From NCBI GenBank assembly GCA_963277665.1, contig OY728121.1, forward strand, positions 1,657,676,062 to 1,657,740,061: a stretch of 64,000 bases of DNA, written 5' to 3'. Origin of the DNA: Viscum album (lineage: Eukaryota; Streptophyta; Magnoliopsida; Santalales; Viscaceae). A program made the position numbers and the translations under genes. Of this stretch, positions 44,765-57,662 are shown in pieces. The notes beneath the pieces were generated by a model. It ran no database searches. It was not told the origin of the DNA and saw only the letters and a program-made list of their open reading frames with translations. Position 1 is the stretch's first letter. Each line of letters begins with the position of its first letter.

Positions 44765-47402
44765 TGTAACATCCTGACCCGGGGTCCACTTAACCCATGC
44801 CCCAAATTGGTGGGTCACATGGCCTCAAGCGTGCCTCCCCGTACATAAGTGGCTTCCAACTATTAGAGAAGGTGTAAAGGTGGTATAGTGGAGAGACTAT
44901 ACCCTCTTATCAGAGTGGAACAACGAATACAAATATATTCAATCAACAGTGGAAGCATAATATGAATAGACACAATCAATAAACTAATGTGGAAGCATAA
45001 AAAAATAACTAAATAAGTAAGCAGTGGAAGAAATAGTTAATTAAATTGATAATATAATCGAAATCCTATATAAAAGTGTATGATACATGGATGAATGAAA
45101 TCATGTAATATATAAAGGAACTGGTAGATACAAGCATGCTATATAATAGAACAAAAGAAAAAAATAACAAAAACTACTCCTAGTATCATAAGCCAATGCT
45201 CAGTCCTCTGCTCCTAAGATCCAACTAAGTAAGAAAATAAAAAACATACAGTAGTGCCTTTTCCCTTATCAATACATATAGAAAGATAGTCTTCTTAGGT
45301 ACCAATGGCACCCCGAGTAGGGTTTGAGATAAAAATCTTATTAGGCCACCACCAATGGTACATACATGTAATCTGAGTAGTGATCATAACTATATAGTGT
45401 GTAGGTATGAGTATAATAGTAAAATAATATTAAAATAAATAACCAGCCAGATCAGGTTCCTATAAGACACCTAGTGGGTTTACCTGCTTCAGCTCATGGA
45501 TGGAATAAAATTCTGAATAGTTACTATATATATAGTAGTAATATATATAGTATAATTATATATTGCATCCACCTATATGAACCAAGTGTGAGAGGATTCC
45601 AAATGGCCATATACCTAGAATACTAGGTTTTGTCTAGACTAGGGCATAACTTAGACATCCATAACCAGTCTAAATGAGCCTATATGATCATGCAATATGG
45701 TGCATGCCCTACATCCCAAGAAGAGTGAGAGACATTATGCAATAACACTCGGGATGGTGAGTGATCCACTATGGAAACACTCTAATCATGGAAATTAGTG
45801 CATAAATCCCAACACCCATATGGTATAACATGGTGTGAGTTTCCATGATCAACACCCAATGTAAGGGTGTGTGATTTACCTACTGGATCAACACCCCTTA
45901 CCATCATACATAAACTCTATAAAGGTGAATTATAATTAATATTCAATATGATGAAATACCTATCATGTAATATGTTTACCAAGCCTTTAAATATGAATAA
46001 TGAATATCCATGTTTATAATATAACATATGAGGTAACACCTCTCACATGTTCATTAAGTCAAGTTCAATACATCAAGGATATTGAATTCATAATGATCAT
46101 TTTGTTCAAGCATAAATAAGAGGCATGGTTCTGATATCCTTTAAGTGAAATACATTTAATTCATTCAATTAATTTTATATAGGGAAATCTATCATGATCA
46201 TTCCTCTCAATTCAAATCAATCCATTCAATTTACAAAATTATACCATTTCCGTTTATGAGGCTCAAAGGTGATTTAGTAGATGACTTGGTCATTTTAGGG
46301 AGTTTCCTAATTGAGTAATTCCAATAATAGGTTAGCCAAAACCTTATGAGGGGCATGAATTAAAATTAAAAAAACATATATCAAGGGTAATTCCATTTAA
46401 AAACCAAGCCAAAAGCTAAATTGAGTTTTGGAAAAAATTAACTAATTGGAATAAATGGCCAATTCTAAGTGGTACACCCATGGGGTGACCATATAAGGCA
46501 TGTACAAGATCTAACCCACCAAACAAGACTCAATAAACATGTATCTAAGTGCAAGGGTCAATTATATATGAAGTAAACAATATAACTAGGTTTCTCGGCA
46601 AAGGCCATCATACGGAATGACAACATAATTACAAAATGACCAAAACTCAAAAGGAAAACAATGTGACCACATACCTTAAGGCCGTAGATGACTCCTCACT
46701 TAATATTAACATTAGATTTAGTGTATGTTGGAATATATATGTGGAAAAGTAAAATTCCATGAAAATAGGGCATATGAGCTTACACCTAAATAGTGAAATG
46801 GATGGAAAGATAAACTTTGATAGGAGTTGAGAAACTAGGGGAGCTTATCAAGATGAATCCAATGATTTCGATGGATTGAAGATCAAACACTAGAGGAAGA
46901 AATTACATGGATTCCTAGCTTTAGGTTCTTTGGATCCCAAAGGAGGAGGAATCTCATGTTTCATCTGCTGGAGGAAGAAGGAAAAGGGAAATATGGTATA
47001 AAAGTTAAATGAAGGGAAAAATAAAATTTTCAACCAAAATTTGGGGGTGCATGGTTTAGGTGCATAGTTTACAAACCATGCACAATCCATGAGGAAACCC
47101 TCTATTTGAAAACCAGTAGATGTCACACAGCTATTAACCTTGTCCTACATGGTTGTAGAAAAACCATGCGGCCTACAGGTTCCCCTATCCGGATCCACAT
47201 GGTTTCAGACAAACTGTGCATCCTGGGTTGCATAGTTAAAACTAACCAGTCTGTAGCCCATTTTCCAGAACTATAGGCTCTAAAAAATCCCCAAATTCTC
47301 CTCATACCTTCCTTAGACTTTAGTACACCACTACCATGATTAAGTAAATGATTCAATTTAAAAAAAAAATCAATACCTTCATTGAAAATATGGGTTGTTA
47401 CA
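44765..47402 (-). mobile_element. G2 5' LTR
   Basis: On the minus strand it starts TGTAACAACCC at 47402 and ends GGATGTTACA at 44765. The LTR end region resembles the end of the B LTR. Minus ORFs at 46890-47126 and 47123-47356 lie within it and have no recognisable domain. Confidence 0.8.
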
Positions 47403-48232
47403 AACTATAAATGGAATTTCCCTTGTATAAACTTTTCTAAAAGATAATGGGACCTTCTAAATTCCATTTGAACCCTTATATTTGTTTTTTCATGAGTGAT
47501 GGTTTGTTTTAAATGTTTGTTTTGATTAATTGAGACATTCCTTTAGAATGATTTTTAAAGGTGTTAAATGAATTGTTTAATAAAAAATGTCATGATTTTA
47601 TAATAAAACCCATTTAATGAGGTACTATGTCATCTAAACTAAAAATAAGTGATTGGTTGTTTGAATCATGCTTGGAATTTATGGATTTTGGTGTTACTTA
47701 TGCTTTGGTTGTTGTTATAATTATGCCATGTATGCTTTGGTTGTTGTTATAATTATGCCATGTCTAGGGAATTGCCTTTTTTAAGTTATTAAATGGATTT
47801 TAATCCTATCTAAATGACCAATATACCAAGCTCCTTATAAGGGATTGGATTACGTAATAAATGGGAATTCCCATGTGGGTATTCTCCCAATTAACTATGG
47901 TAACTTCTAAGAATCTCTTTGACCATTTTAAAAAATACCATGTTTTGTTTAATTTTATGGAATTTTTAAAATGGAATAGAATATTCATGATGGTTTGCTT
48001 TATCTTAAATTAAATTAAAATTTTTAAATGAAATTCATCCCTTGAAATGGTTTATAAGGGTGGTAAGGGCATGCTTAATGCTTGTGCTTAGTAAATGATT
48101 ATATGAACTATAAGGTTTTAATGGAATTGAACTTGGATATTTTAATTTATAAGAGGTATTTCCTTATATATTATACTATAAATATAATGATGTCTTTATA
48201 TGAGATTGGTGAATTAAAGGAATGATAGTTAT
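47403..48232 (+). mobile_element. Element B 3' LTR, second segment
   Basis: It resumes AACTATAAATGG, parallel to 25447 onward, and after the point where C interrupts the sister LTR it follows 29742-29990. It ends at GTTAT (48228-48232), where copia element D begins. A short local duplication (GCTTTGGTTGTTGTTATAATTATGCCATGT, about 30 bp) is present at about 47701-47762. The remaining 1.2 kb or so of this LTR should lie beyond D. Confidence 0.7.
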
Positions 48233-51200
48233 TGTAATGTCTCATATTTTATGTGTATTATTTTTGGATGTTATATGAATTATTTTCGTGACCATATGAT
48301 AAGACAACGTATAATTTTGAGGCCCAGTGTGCTTGGAATAAATTTTTTAAATATATTAAATAGAACCCACAAGAATTTTTCCTAAAAAAGTAGAATAACT
48401 TCAAAACAAGTGCTCAGATCAGAAATATGAGGGCACCGTTGAGTTTAGAATGTATGTTTTACCCTAGGTGTGACTTAACATTAGTCATAGCATGTCATTT
48501 GTAGAAAAGTCATCATAGACATGTAAAAGAATAAAATAATTAAATATATTATTTTATTTTATTTTTATTTATGAAACGATTAAAAATATTCAAATATATT
48601 TTCATTTTAGAATTCTAGGGTTAGCCTCATAACCCTAGAGACATTTGATAACCCTTGAAGATAAACTTAGAGAATTATCTCAGGAAAATGACAATGGGAT
48701 CGTGGATCGATGATCAACACAAATTGAATTGGAAGGATCTCCCAAAAAAATGTGACACATCTTTGTTCTTCATTAGTGATCAATTTAAACTGAGGTAGGG
48801 AATGTGTTTTTAATTGTTTCTTCCCCATTCTTGAATTCCATGTTGTACATGAATAAATCAACAAACATATCGATCTACAGTTCGATTGAATCATGGGATG
48901 GGATTATTTTTAGAGTTTTGGAAGGATAATAATATTTGTGATTTTATTATTTCAATTGTCATTCTAACAGCGATAGATCAAGATCGACAAGAACATCAAT
49001 CGAGTTTCATTCGTCTACTTTATTCTTATGCTTTTCTCCCCCATTCATCATTTGTCGTGGGCATTCTTTATTTATCCCAGGACTCAAAAAATCCTGACTA
49101 ATCAATCATTTCACATCCATTTCTTAGCTCAAATATTTAATATCATAGATCTAGGATCATCATGGAATGAAGGAGGTGTGACGACGGAGACAAAACGATT
49201 CAGATGATGAAGGATTCCCAATTTCAAATTCTTCAGTGAAAAATAAAGAACGAAAATTTGATCCATTTTCCAAGGATATTTGATGGAAAAACCTGTTATT
49301 TTTTGATGGAGACATTAAAAAAAGTCAGGATCTTAAATCTTGAGAAGAAACAATCACCATATCATAGGTCGAAGGCACTAGAACAAACGGAAAGTAGATC
49401 TGAGATTCTAGAAAATCCCATACTACATGGAGTGTAAGTCGAATCTACATTCCATGTGGGTCCCTTGTAGTGGCTAGGGTTTCTCGATAAAGTTAAGTAT
49501 CACATGGTGTGTTACCCCTATCACATGACATGTGGTCTCTCCCAGGTAACTCGTTGTGTACTTTGGAAAGTACATGGACATGGGGTGGACTACATAGGTA
49601 GCCTACATAGGTAGCCTACAAGATGTGTATTCCCCCACATGGAGATATATTGGACCAATTACAAGGTATAATTTGTGTACACATGGTCACATGTACATGG
49701 GATGAATCCATGTACTATCACATGGGTAGAATACACAGGTAGCCTACATGTCGTGTGGTACTACACATACACAGATTGATGACACATACTGTTTACATGG
49801 GTAGGACCTAGGATCAAGCAACACGACATGTGAACAATACTACAAACTGTGTACTCTTTTTTACATGGATTAGAGCCCTTTTACTTATTATCTTGGACAA
49901 GTTTCATTAGGGTACATTTCCTTTATCATTTTCTTGAAGGTTGGTATGGAATCATCTCCTAATCCTAGGACTATGATCCCTTTAGAAGGACTTCTTGGAT
50001 AGAGTCATTGAAATCCCTATGAGAGGCCCAGAGTGAGATCCTCTATTTATCTTCATGACCTAGGTGGAGTTCTTGGTATTTTTGTGACCAATACTATATG
50101 GGTGTCGATCCTATACTTAGCGGGTTAATCTAGATTGAGTTGTTGGTACCACCACATGGACTTAGAAGTGATCCTTGTATATGTATCATATTCTATTTAG
50201 ACTATCAGTGCATTCTTATCATGATGAGACCCAATGAGAAATACCTCTCGAATGAGCGTCATAAGTACTATCAGACTTAGGAGAATGTTCTCCCAGATGA
50301 GTAATTTGTGGAATCTTCAAGCTGGAATTATAGGATAGTATACTTGTTGGAGTTGGTGGCCTAGAACCAACTACCTTGTATTCATTAATAAATACCTCAT
50401 CACATCTTGATTTTTCTTCTATGTGAAAATTCATGTGATAATTTACTAAGGATATCTATTTCACTAAAAGGTCATAGTGGATCCCTATTATGATGAGAAC
50501 CCAGAAGTGCCATAACACTATTCTTGAATATATGTTCTATGGCCAGATGATTTTATTTGAGGGACACAAATAATACAAGCCATTAGGGGTGAACAATCCT
50601 AAAACATTGAGTCATATTCTCATGGTGTGCACCCTTGGTAATATTCAGGAGGATATTATGAGAACGAGACCCACCAGTAGAAAATCCACATTTCATAGTG
50701 TCATTGGATGTTCCTATCTACAGACGTGTGTATTGGTACTTATACTTTAAGATTATTATTAATGGGTATTACAACTCACACACTTATATTTATTGACGAA
50801 AACTGTGATGACACACTCTTCTCAGTGAGGTAAGATATGTTGGGTGTGTCACGAGTAATACTGCATTAATAGATAATGTGATAAAGGATTTATCCCTTAT
50901 GTTCCATAATGGAATTAAATATCTTAGGCCCTTTGATGGAATTGATATAGCCTAAATAAATCCATAGACATGGTAAGGAATAGTCAAGTTAAATTCTAGG
51001 AATTCAAAGAAAGAATAATTGACCAGATGGGTTGATGGCACCAGCATGCAACTCGCTTGATTTGAGATATCGAGATAAAGGGATTACATTACACTGTAAG
51101 CGTTCGTAGGAGGTGACACATCATTATGGAGTTAACTTATTTCTCTATGGATTCCTTGGCATGTTGATAGATTCTAACCTTTTACTTTAGGCAGACTCCA

Positions 51201-52298
51201 CCTAATGCGACTGAGAAAGAGGCCTAGAGGGTCACACACTAAGTGTGTCCAAGTATCTCAGTTAAATATTCATTTGACAAGTTGAATAAATATTATTCTC
51301 AATTGTTGTTTAATAATTATTCTAGGATGCTTGATTGAATTTATTTCGACACTAGTTATTCGAGAGAATATATTGTGGGTGAAATAATATATTTATTAGT
51401 GAGTAATTCAGTGATATTTATTTAAGAAATAAATATCCACTATTCAAGGTATAATAAATGTGGTGGAGGAAATAGAGAAAATGGAAATACAAAAGTACAC
51501 GCCTTGTATATTAATATGTACGCTGTGTAGTTTTTTCTAGAAATTTATGAGAAATAATATTATTTAATTAATTAAATAATATTAGGTGTAATTCACTAGG
51601 TGCATGTCAAGTAATAATAATAGTCAACTTTTATTATTAGACATGGGGTCTTACTAAGAATTAAATGAAATGAATAACTGATTTTGGGTAATTAATTCAT
51701 TTTAATATTCTAAGTAATTAAAATCCCAATTATATAATTCTCATTAGCCTAGCCATTTTTGGGGGTTGTGAACAATGGATCTAGAGAAAGCTCTCAATCC
51801 AAGAGAGAATTATTTTCTTATAAGAATGATCTCAAGCTATGAGAGAGATCCTTCTCCACCAGATCAAGGAGAGAAATTTGCAAGTGGATCTCAAAGCGAT
51901 CGAAGGCGGACATCGTAAGCGAAGGATTTTCCAATCTAGAACCCAAAGATCCCTTCAGCGACATCCGTAGATATGTGGATCATGTGTGGATCACCACTAG
52001 AAGAATCCTACACTTGGACTCCATGATGAAATGATGGATCACATTGGATCGTGACTAGAAACATCAATGGAGATATAATTCCATCAAGGAAATTCTTGTA
52101 TTTTAATTAAATTAATTATAACCAACATATGATGATCCTCTCTATGGTTCTGAGACTCCCTTACTTTCTTTTGTAATTCATTATATTCTGAAGATCTAGT
52201 GTTTTATTATTATGATGGATCTCAAATTGATCAATGTTAATGAAAAATTAAAGTTGGGTACACCCACCAATGCGCTTCCGCTACGCTTGGAACCTACA
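48233..52298 (+). mobile_element. 5' LTR of copia element D (about 4.07 kb)
   Basis: It starts TGTAATGTCTC after GTTAT and ends AACCTACA, followed by AG and a TGGTATCAGAGG primer site. A length of 4 kb is long for a copia LTR and cannot be confirmed here, because the 3' LTR is outside the window. The fragment at 1-1400 supports its first part. It contains a block rich in CACATG and GTGTAC words (49440-49870) and no recognisable gene. ORFs at 48667-48894, 48886-49101 and 50219-50434 show no domains. Confidence 0.6.
49440..49870. repeat. CATGTG/GTGTAC word-repeat block in D LTR
   Basis: Many short copies of CACATGG, ACATGTG and TGTGTACT, plus a direct repeat of ACATAGGTAGCCT at about 49590-49620 that recurs as ACACAGGTAGCCT at 49733. 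Confidence 0.45.
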
Positions 52299-52300
52299 AG

Positions 52301-52314
52301 TGGTATCAGAGGGG
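52301..52314 (+). other. Primer-binding site of copia element D
   Basis: TGGTATCAGAGG, a close match to the initiator Met-tRNA site, 2 bp after the LTR end. Confidence 0.75.
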
Positions 52315-54479
52315 TCATAACGTTGATTATAAATATTTAGTTTTTTATGGTGATTTACACATTTAATAATCTAGTTGTTTCAATTCAAGTCAATCATTCT
52401 ATAAATCTGAATCTTGAGATCTATTCCTCCTCTTTCATTTCTCTTTAACCTTATAAAAATGAATTTTTATTTTAATTTTGATTAAAATAAAATAGAGGAT
52501 CTCATCCGGAGGTGCTAAAGCTTCCTAGCCATACAAAACCAGAACACATGACATGTATTCAATAGTACCCACCATGTAGTATAGGTTCTAGGCACCAGGA
52601 CAGTCCGCCAAACCAGGCCTTGTCATTGGATTCTATCTAAGTCTTTAATACCCTGTGTGTTAACTAGGAATAGGTGGCACATGGTTTCTGAATTACACAC
52701 CGTGTGTCCCATTGAACATGATGTGTAGTCCCTTTGGGTTAGGGTTGGACCGTGTACCCCATACATGGCTTGCCTGGCTAGAAACCATGTAACCCAGATA
52801 CTACACGACATGTGTCCCACTGAACACACCATGTACTCCAAATATTTCTGAAGTAAATATACACGCCATGTCCCCGGGCATGTACTTATGATGGACGATG
52901 AACAAAAGTACACGCCATGTAGTCGGAACTACATACCGTGTACTCATCCAAATTACACAAATTTATTAAAATTTATTATTATATTATACAAACCCTTGAG
53001 ATGTGTACCACAGTGTGGGTGTAAAGCTGAGGCACAACACGTGATAGGTGTTTTATATATATGTGTTTAATTTAACATCTGTGTAATGTTCATTTCTACT
53101 CATTGGGTAGTTGTGAACAAGAATTCACTGGGTTTACTCAAATGTACAAGTTATGTACAAAGATAATTTTAAATGATTTTTTTTTTAAATTATGACGGAT
53201 GAGAATCTCAAGGAAATTAAGAAAAAGGGTTTAAGATAAAAGGATTGATTAATTAAAGATAATTAATTAATTTGAGCATGATTTATCTTAAACAATAACA
53301 ATTAAATAATTGAATGCTAGTTTTATTTATGCATAAATATCATTGCATGTATGGATGATCATGAGATAGACCAAGACCTTTTTATGTGAATGGTTTCTTT
53401 TAATTAATTTATTTAAATTAAATTTGTTGGCCTACATGCCTTCTCCTTATTAACATGTAGGGCCTGCGTGACCAAGGTTTATTTTATGTAAAACCCCATT
53501 TTACCCCTCAACCATGAGTGAGATAAAATAATATGTAATGGATGGATCCCCAAAGCTACTGGAGGCGACTCAAGTTTGGAGCCAAGGTGAAACCAATCCT
53601 AGGAGATACAAAGGTGGATTGGTGGAAAGATGTAAACACGAACCCAAAAGGTTAAAGGTGTTTTTCCCCTAGGTATTAGGTTAGTTTATCAACCACTAGA
53701 TGAAATAACCAATAGAACAAACTCATGATCATACCATTTATTTTATTTCTATTATTTTCATGGTTTATTTATTGTGGGTGTGTTTTCACAATCACACAAA
53801 TAATGAATTAAACAAGCATGAAAGTTGAAACTAAAATAAGATCGTCTTATGCGTAAATATTATCTTAGACATGGTTAATAACTTAAGTACATCCCACTTA
53901 ATATTAACAAGCATTTAATCAAAGGTAATAAAATGGAAATTTATGTATAAGGATAAAATCCATCAAATAAATATTAAGTCGATATAGCCTTCCATAATCT
54001 TGGTTAGAATCAAACCATAGTTCAAAGTGATTGAACAACCCTAGTTGGGGTGTTTTCAATCACTAGGGAATTCTAATTCAAGGTTTTGGGTTGAATTGAA
54101 TTGGTTCACATCAAGGGTTGACAACCACTGCAGGACTTGATGTGACTAAGAGGTAAAGGTTGAGGAAATCCAAAATAAAAGGATTTCAGGATTTGGGAGT
54201 CCACTCAGTGGATCAAGGAGCTGAGAGTTAATGTAGTTGGCATTTGTAATGCCTACTTAAAACCCTTCAAGTTGCTTTACCAACCCAAGTTGGGGTAATG
54301 AGAAGGGAAATATGGATCTTTGACACTAGAATATTCAAGAAACAAAATATTCCAAAGTTAATAGTGAGGGATATTGGATTTCGATAAAATAGTGGGAGAC
54401 TAATAAGTATTAAATTATTTATTTGTCTCAGTTTTATCATGATAAAGTACCAAACCTTTGATCATATTAATTTGTAGAA
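52315..54479 (+). mobile_element. Untranslated leader of element D
   Basis: 2.2 kb between the primer site and the gag start without a recognisable gene. It includes a second word-repeat block (52560-53010). The minus ORF 52623-52913 is a reading of that block. Confidence 0.55.
52560..53010. repeat. ACACRCCATGT word-repeat block in D leader
   Basis: About ten degenerate copies of ACAC-R-C-CATGT followed by A or G, Y, CC. Examples start near 52692, 52802, 52825, 52862, 52909 and 52931, spaced irregularly by about 20-50 bp. Confidence 0.45.
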
Positions 54480-55300
54480 ATGGAAAGAAAAACGACTTCA
54501 AACATATCACTGCAAACCATACTCAAGAATGAAAACCTTCTCACCAGCACCAATTTCTAGGAATGGCAGAGGCATTTACACACCATTCTTCACCATGAGA
54601 GGAAATTGTATGTGCTAGAGAAGCCTATTACAGTTGTGCCTGGAAAAGAGGCTAGTAATGAGGAACTATATCTCTCTATGAAACATATGGATGATGCCAC
54701 AAATTTCCAATGTTTCATGCTATCAGCCATGTCTAATGAGATCTTGAAGCAACATGAAAACATGGACGCGTATAGAATGATGTCTCACCTTAAGGATCTC
54801 TATCAAGAGGAGGTGAGACAAGAGAGATATGAGATCTACAACGCTTTGTTTAAAACTAAGATTGGAGAGTCTGTGCCATCTAGATCTCATGTAATCATGC
54901 TTATTGGATACAATGAATGTGTGGAAATCTTAGGGATTAAGTTCTCAGATGAGTTGCATATAGATCTCATCCTATCATCATTGTCCAAGACCTTCTCTAG
55001 ATTTATAGTCAACTACAACATGAGAAACAATGAGAAGAGTCTATCAGAACTTCTAACCTTAATTTTATAGGTAGATAAGGACATGGGGTGTGACAAAACC
55101 ATAGTCCATATGGTGAATAAGAAAAGGAAGGATAAGGTAAAGGGGCCAAGGATTCATAAATGGTCTAAATCTCCTAAGCACCATCCCTCCAAGAAGGGGA
55201 AGATCCATAGGTAGGGTAAGGAATGAGAGGTGGTATGTTTTTCATGTGGAAAGCAAGGCCACTAGAAGAGGAACTGCACCCAGAAGCATGGGGACACTAA
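54480..55300 (+). pseudogene. gag: D copia gag with zinc knuckle, interrupted
   Basis: The frame starts at ATG 54480 (MERKTTSNISLQTIL), has a stop at 54558 inside the NF.EW block, and continues through KLYVLEKPI and MSNEILKQHENMDAYRMMSHLKDLYQ to 55070. This is the copia gag of the UBN2/Retrotran_gag_2 type. After further stops, 55236-55277 encodes CFSCGKQGH.KRNC, a CCHC zinc knuckle in which the usual Trp codon is a TAG. The codons remain in one frame over the whole region, so decay is by point mutation. Confidence 0.8.
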
Positions 55301-55319
55301 ACGTGTGTTCATTATTGAG

Positions 55320-55736
55320 TGTAAACTTTCCATTTCTACACATTGGGTATTAGATACAGCTTTTGGGAATAACATCTATATTAAAATATAGGAACCAAGT
55401 AGATTTAGAAATATTTCCAGAGAAGAGGTGGATCTTAGAGATTCCAATGGCGTGAGGCTGGCTGTATTGGCCATTATTTATTACCATCTCTCATTTATAA
55501 CTGGGATACTTTTTGTTTTACATAACTATTATTATGTGCCTAGTGTTACCAAGAATATAATTTCTGTATCATGTTTTGATATGGATGGATTTATTTTCAT
55601 GTTTGTAAATAAGGGTTTTTTCTTTTATAAGAACAACTTATGTTATGGTATGGAACATTTAAATAACAGTTTGTATGTATTAAGTTATGAAAACCAAGTG
55701 TTGACAATCAATAACGAAACAAACTCACATGACTGA
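55320..55736 (+). pseudogene. D copia protease remnant
   Basis: The same frame reads THWVLDTAFGNNIY at about 55340, matching the copia protease signature with the catalytic DSG-type triad altered to DTA. It continues LRDSNGVRLAVLAI to NYYYVPSVTKNIISVSCFDMDGF. It has one in-frame stop at 55390 and one at the end (55734). Confidence 0.75.
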
Positions 55737-56740
55737 TACATCACCCAGTTGTGGCATCACCATCTCATTCATGTAAATGAGAAGCACTTGAAAAATATTG
55801 ATCAATATGGTTATTTAGACTATACTGAGCTAAAACCACTTGATAGATGTCACACTTGTTTACAAGGTAAAATGACCAAGCCTCCTTTCGGTGGATAGGG
55901 TGACAGGGCCACAGAGCTTCTAGGATTAGTGCACACGGATGTGTGTGGACCATTTCCAGTAGAAGCTAGAGTGGATATTCTTACTTCATTACTTTTACTA
56001 ATGATTTGAGTAGATATGGATATGTTTACTTAATGTGGTATAAGTTAGAGTCCTTAGATAAATTTAAGTACTTCAAGAATGAAGTATAGATTCAGCTTGG
56101 TAAGAAGATAAAGAATCTTCGATCAGATCATGGTGGAGAATATCCGAACCAAGAGTTCATCGATCTTCTACGGGATTCTAGGATTATATCTCAGCTCACT
56201 CCTCTTTATACACCATAGTGAAATTGTGTTAGTGAAAGGAGGAACCACACCTTATTGGATATGGTGAGGTTTATGATGAGTCATGCAGATCTTCCTTTAT
56301 CCTTTTGGGGATATGCCTTACAAACTGCAGCATACACATTAAACTGAGTACTAACTAAGGTAGAAAATGGAATTACCTCTGAGTTATAGAATGGAAAGAA
56401 AACCATTTTTTCACACAAACATGTATGGGGATACAAGGAATTTGTTAAATCCTTCTCAGGAAACAAACTAGCACCCCAGGGAACAAGGTGTATCTATATA
56501 GGATATCCCAAGGAAACTAAAGGATATTACCTACATAACCCTTCAGAAAATAAAGTGAATGTCAACAAACAAGCCATATTTATTGAGAGGGAGAACATCC
56601 TCAAAAATAATAGTGGGAGAAATATTGAATTCAATGAAGTTAATGCTCAAGATACACAAGAGTTGGTATAGGAACAAATTCCACAGGTCCCCATGGAAGA
56701 GGTTCCAGAAACACAAGTACTGCGTTAGAGCTCAAGATAG
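55737..56740 (+). pseudogene. D copia integrase remnant
   Basis: It starts LWHHHLIHVNEKHLKNI and later CHTCLQGKMTKPPF, the integrase zinc-binding HHCC region. The core follows with LLGLVHTDVCGPF (first catalytic Asp present), a frameshift near 55975, YFITFTNDLSRYGYVYLM, then LRSDHGGEYPNQEF with the second Asp, and HADLPLSFWGYALQTAAYTLN. After this come KLAPQGTRCIYIGYPKETKGYYLHNP and a linker. Several TAG stops lie at former Gln or Trp codons. Confidence 0.8.
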
Positions 56741-57157
56741 GTAAGGGAACCAGAGAGAGATGGTTTCCTAGTAACTAAGTATGGTGAATCATTATTGTTG
56801 GAAAATTATGAACCTCTATCCTACAAGGAAGCATTATAAATCTTAGAAGCTTCAAGATGTCTATATGCTATGAATTCTGAGATGGATTCCAGGTATCAGA
56901 ACCAAGTCTGGGTTCTGGTTGATGAGCCAATTGATGTAAAGACTATTGGATGAAAATGGATATTCAAGAGAAAGTTGGACATGGAAGGTCAATTTATCAC
57001 CTATAAAGCAAGGTTAGTGGATAAATGGTTCAGATAGTATCTAGGAATTGACTATGATGAAACCTTCTCGCTAGTTTCCATGTTTAAATCCATAAGAATC
57101 ATACTTTCCATAGAAGCTTACCATGACTATGAGATTTGGTAGATGGATATCAAAACA
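56741..57157 (+). pseudogene. pol: D copia reverse transcriptase, cut by A'
   Basis: The N-terminal part of copia RT: SYKEAL, AMNSEMDSRYQNQVWVLVDEP, KWIFKRKLDMEGQFITYKARLV, GIDYDETFSLVSMFKSIRIILSIEAYHDYEIW.MDIKT. The stop at 57139 replaces the usual Gln of WQMDVKTAFLNG. The frame ends at AAAACA (57157), where A' is inserted. The rest of RT and RNase H should follow A' outside the window. Confidence 0.85.
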
Positions 57158-57303
57158 TGTAACGACCCGAAATTTTGAATAAATCTTGTTTCCTAATTTT
57201 ATGTGTTATTTTATTTTATTTTTATACTCAACAAAAATGTTTCATTTGATAACATGAGTATAATTAAAATGAGACTGTTGGGTTTTGATTGTTATATGAC
57301 CAT

Positions 57304-57318
57304 TGGTCAATATGACCA
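57304..57318 (+). promoter_or_regulatory. Inverted repeat TGGTCA-ATA-TGACCA in U3 (A')
   Basis: Equivalent of the 11447 site, with both outer bases and the spacer changed while the arms still pair. Repeated at 62601-62615. Confidence 0.55.
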
Positions 57319-57392
57319 CCGGGAACTAAACGTTTTTATTATTGTATCTAAATACAAGTAATCTTGGTTAATTATTATAGAAAGAAGATTTT

Positions 57393-57662
57393 ATGGCCTC
57401 ACCCAGTAGTCTTGGACCGATCGAAGCCCATCTAACAGAACTTGGGAAGGAGGTAGCACCACTGGGATTTGCTCTGGACCAAACCCAAGCCGAACTTCAT
57501 CGTGTGAAGCTAGAACGGAATCGCCTTCACGAGAAGCTCAACCTGATAGAAATTACTACTCGTGCGATGTTGGCCAAGCCTCCCTCAGATTCTCTCACCT
57601 TAGCACACCTTACAATTAGGTCATATGCCGGTGTTATAAGGGGCTATGTGACGAGACCCTAG
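57393..57662 (+). CDS. U3-encoded 89-aa protein of family A' (copy 4)
   Basis: Intact 89-codon ORF in the A' subfamily, with the same start, length and end as in A. Changes from copy 1 are I31T, H37R, F49L, K50N, S56T, T61A, E62K, Q65S, A66D, I68L, L75I and I81V. The stop is TAG instead of TAA. The heptad is kept apart from T31. This is the most informative comparison for selection. Confidence 0.55.
   Translation: MASPSSLGPIEAHLTELGKEVAPLGFALDQTQAELHRVKLERNRLHEKLNLIEITTRAMLAKPPSDSLTLAHLTIRSYAGVIRGYVTRP

Larger units (their letters stand above)
36490..47402 (-). mobile_element. Gypsy element G2, reverse orientation, decayed
   Basis: A 10.9-kb element with two LTRs of about 2.64 kb (36490-39130 and 44765-47402), flanked by GACTA and AACTA. 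The primer site (44751-44761) and polypurine tract (39131-39144) show that it reads on the minus strand. Order on that strand: 5' LTR 47402-44765, gag, protease, RT, RNase H, integrase, 3' LTR. All frames are broken by stops. It sits inside the 3' LTR of element B. Confidence 0.85.
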
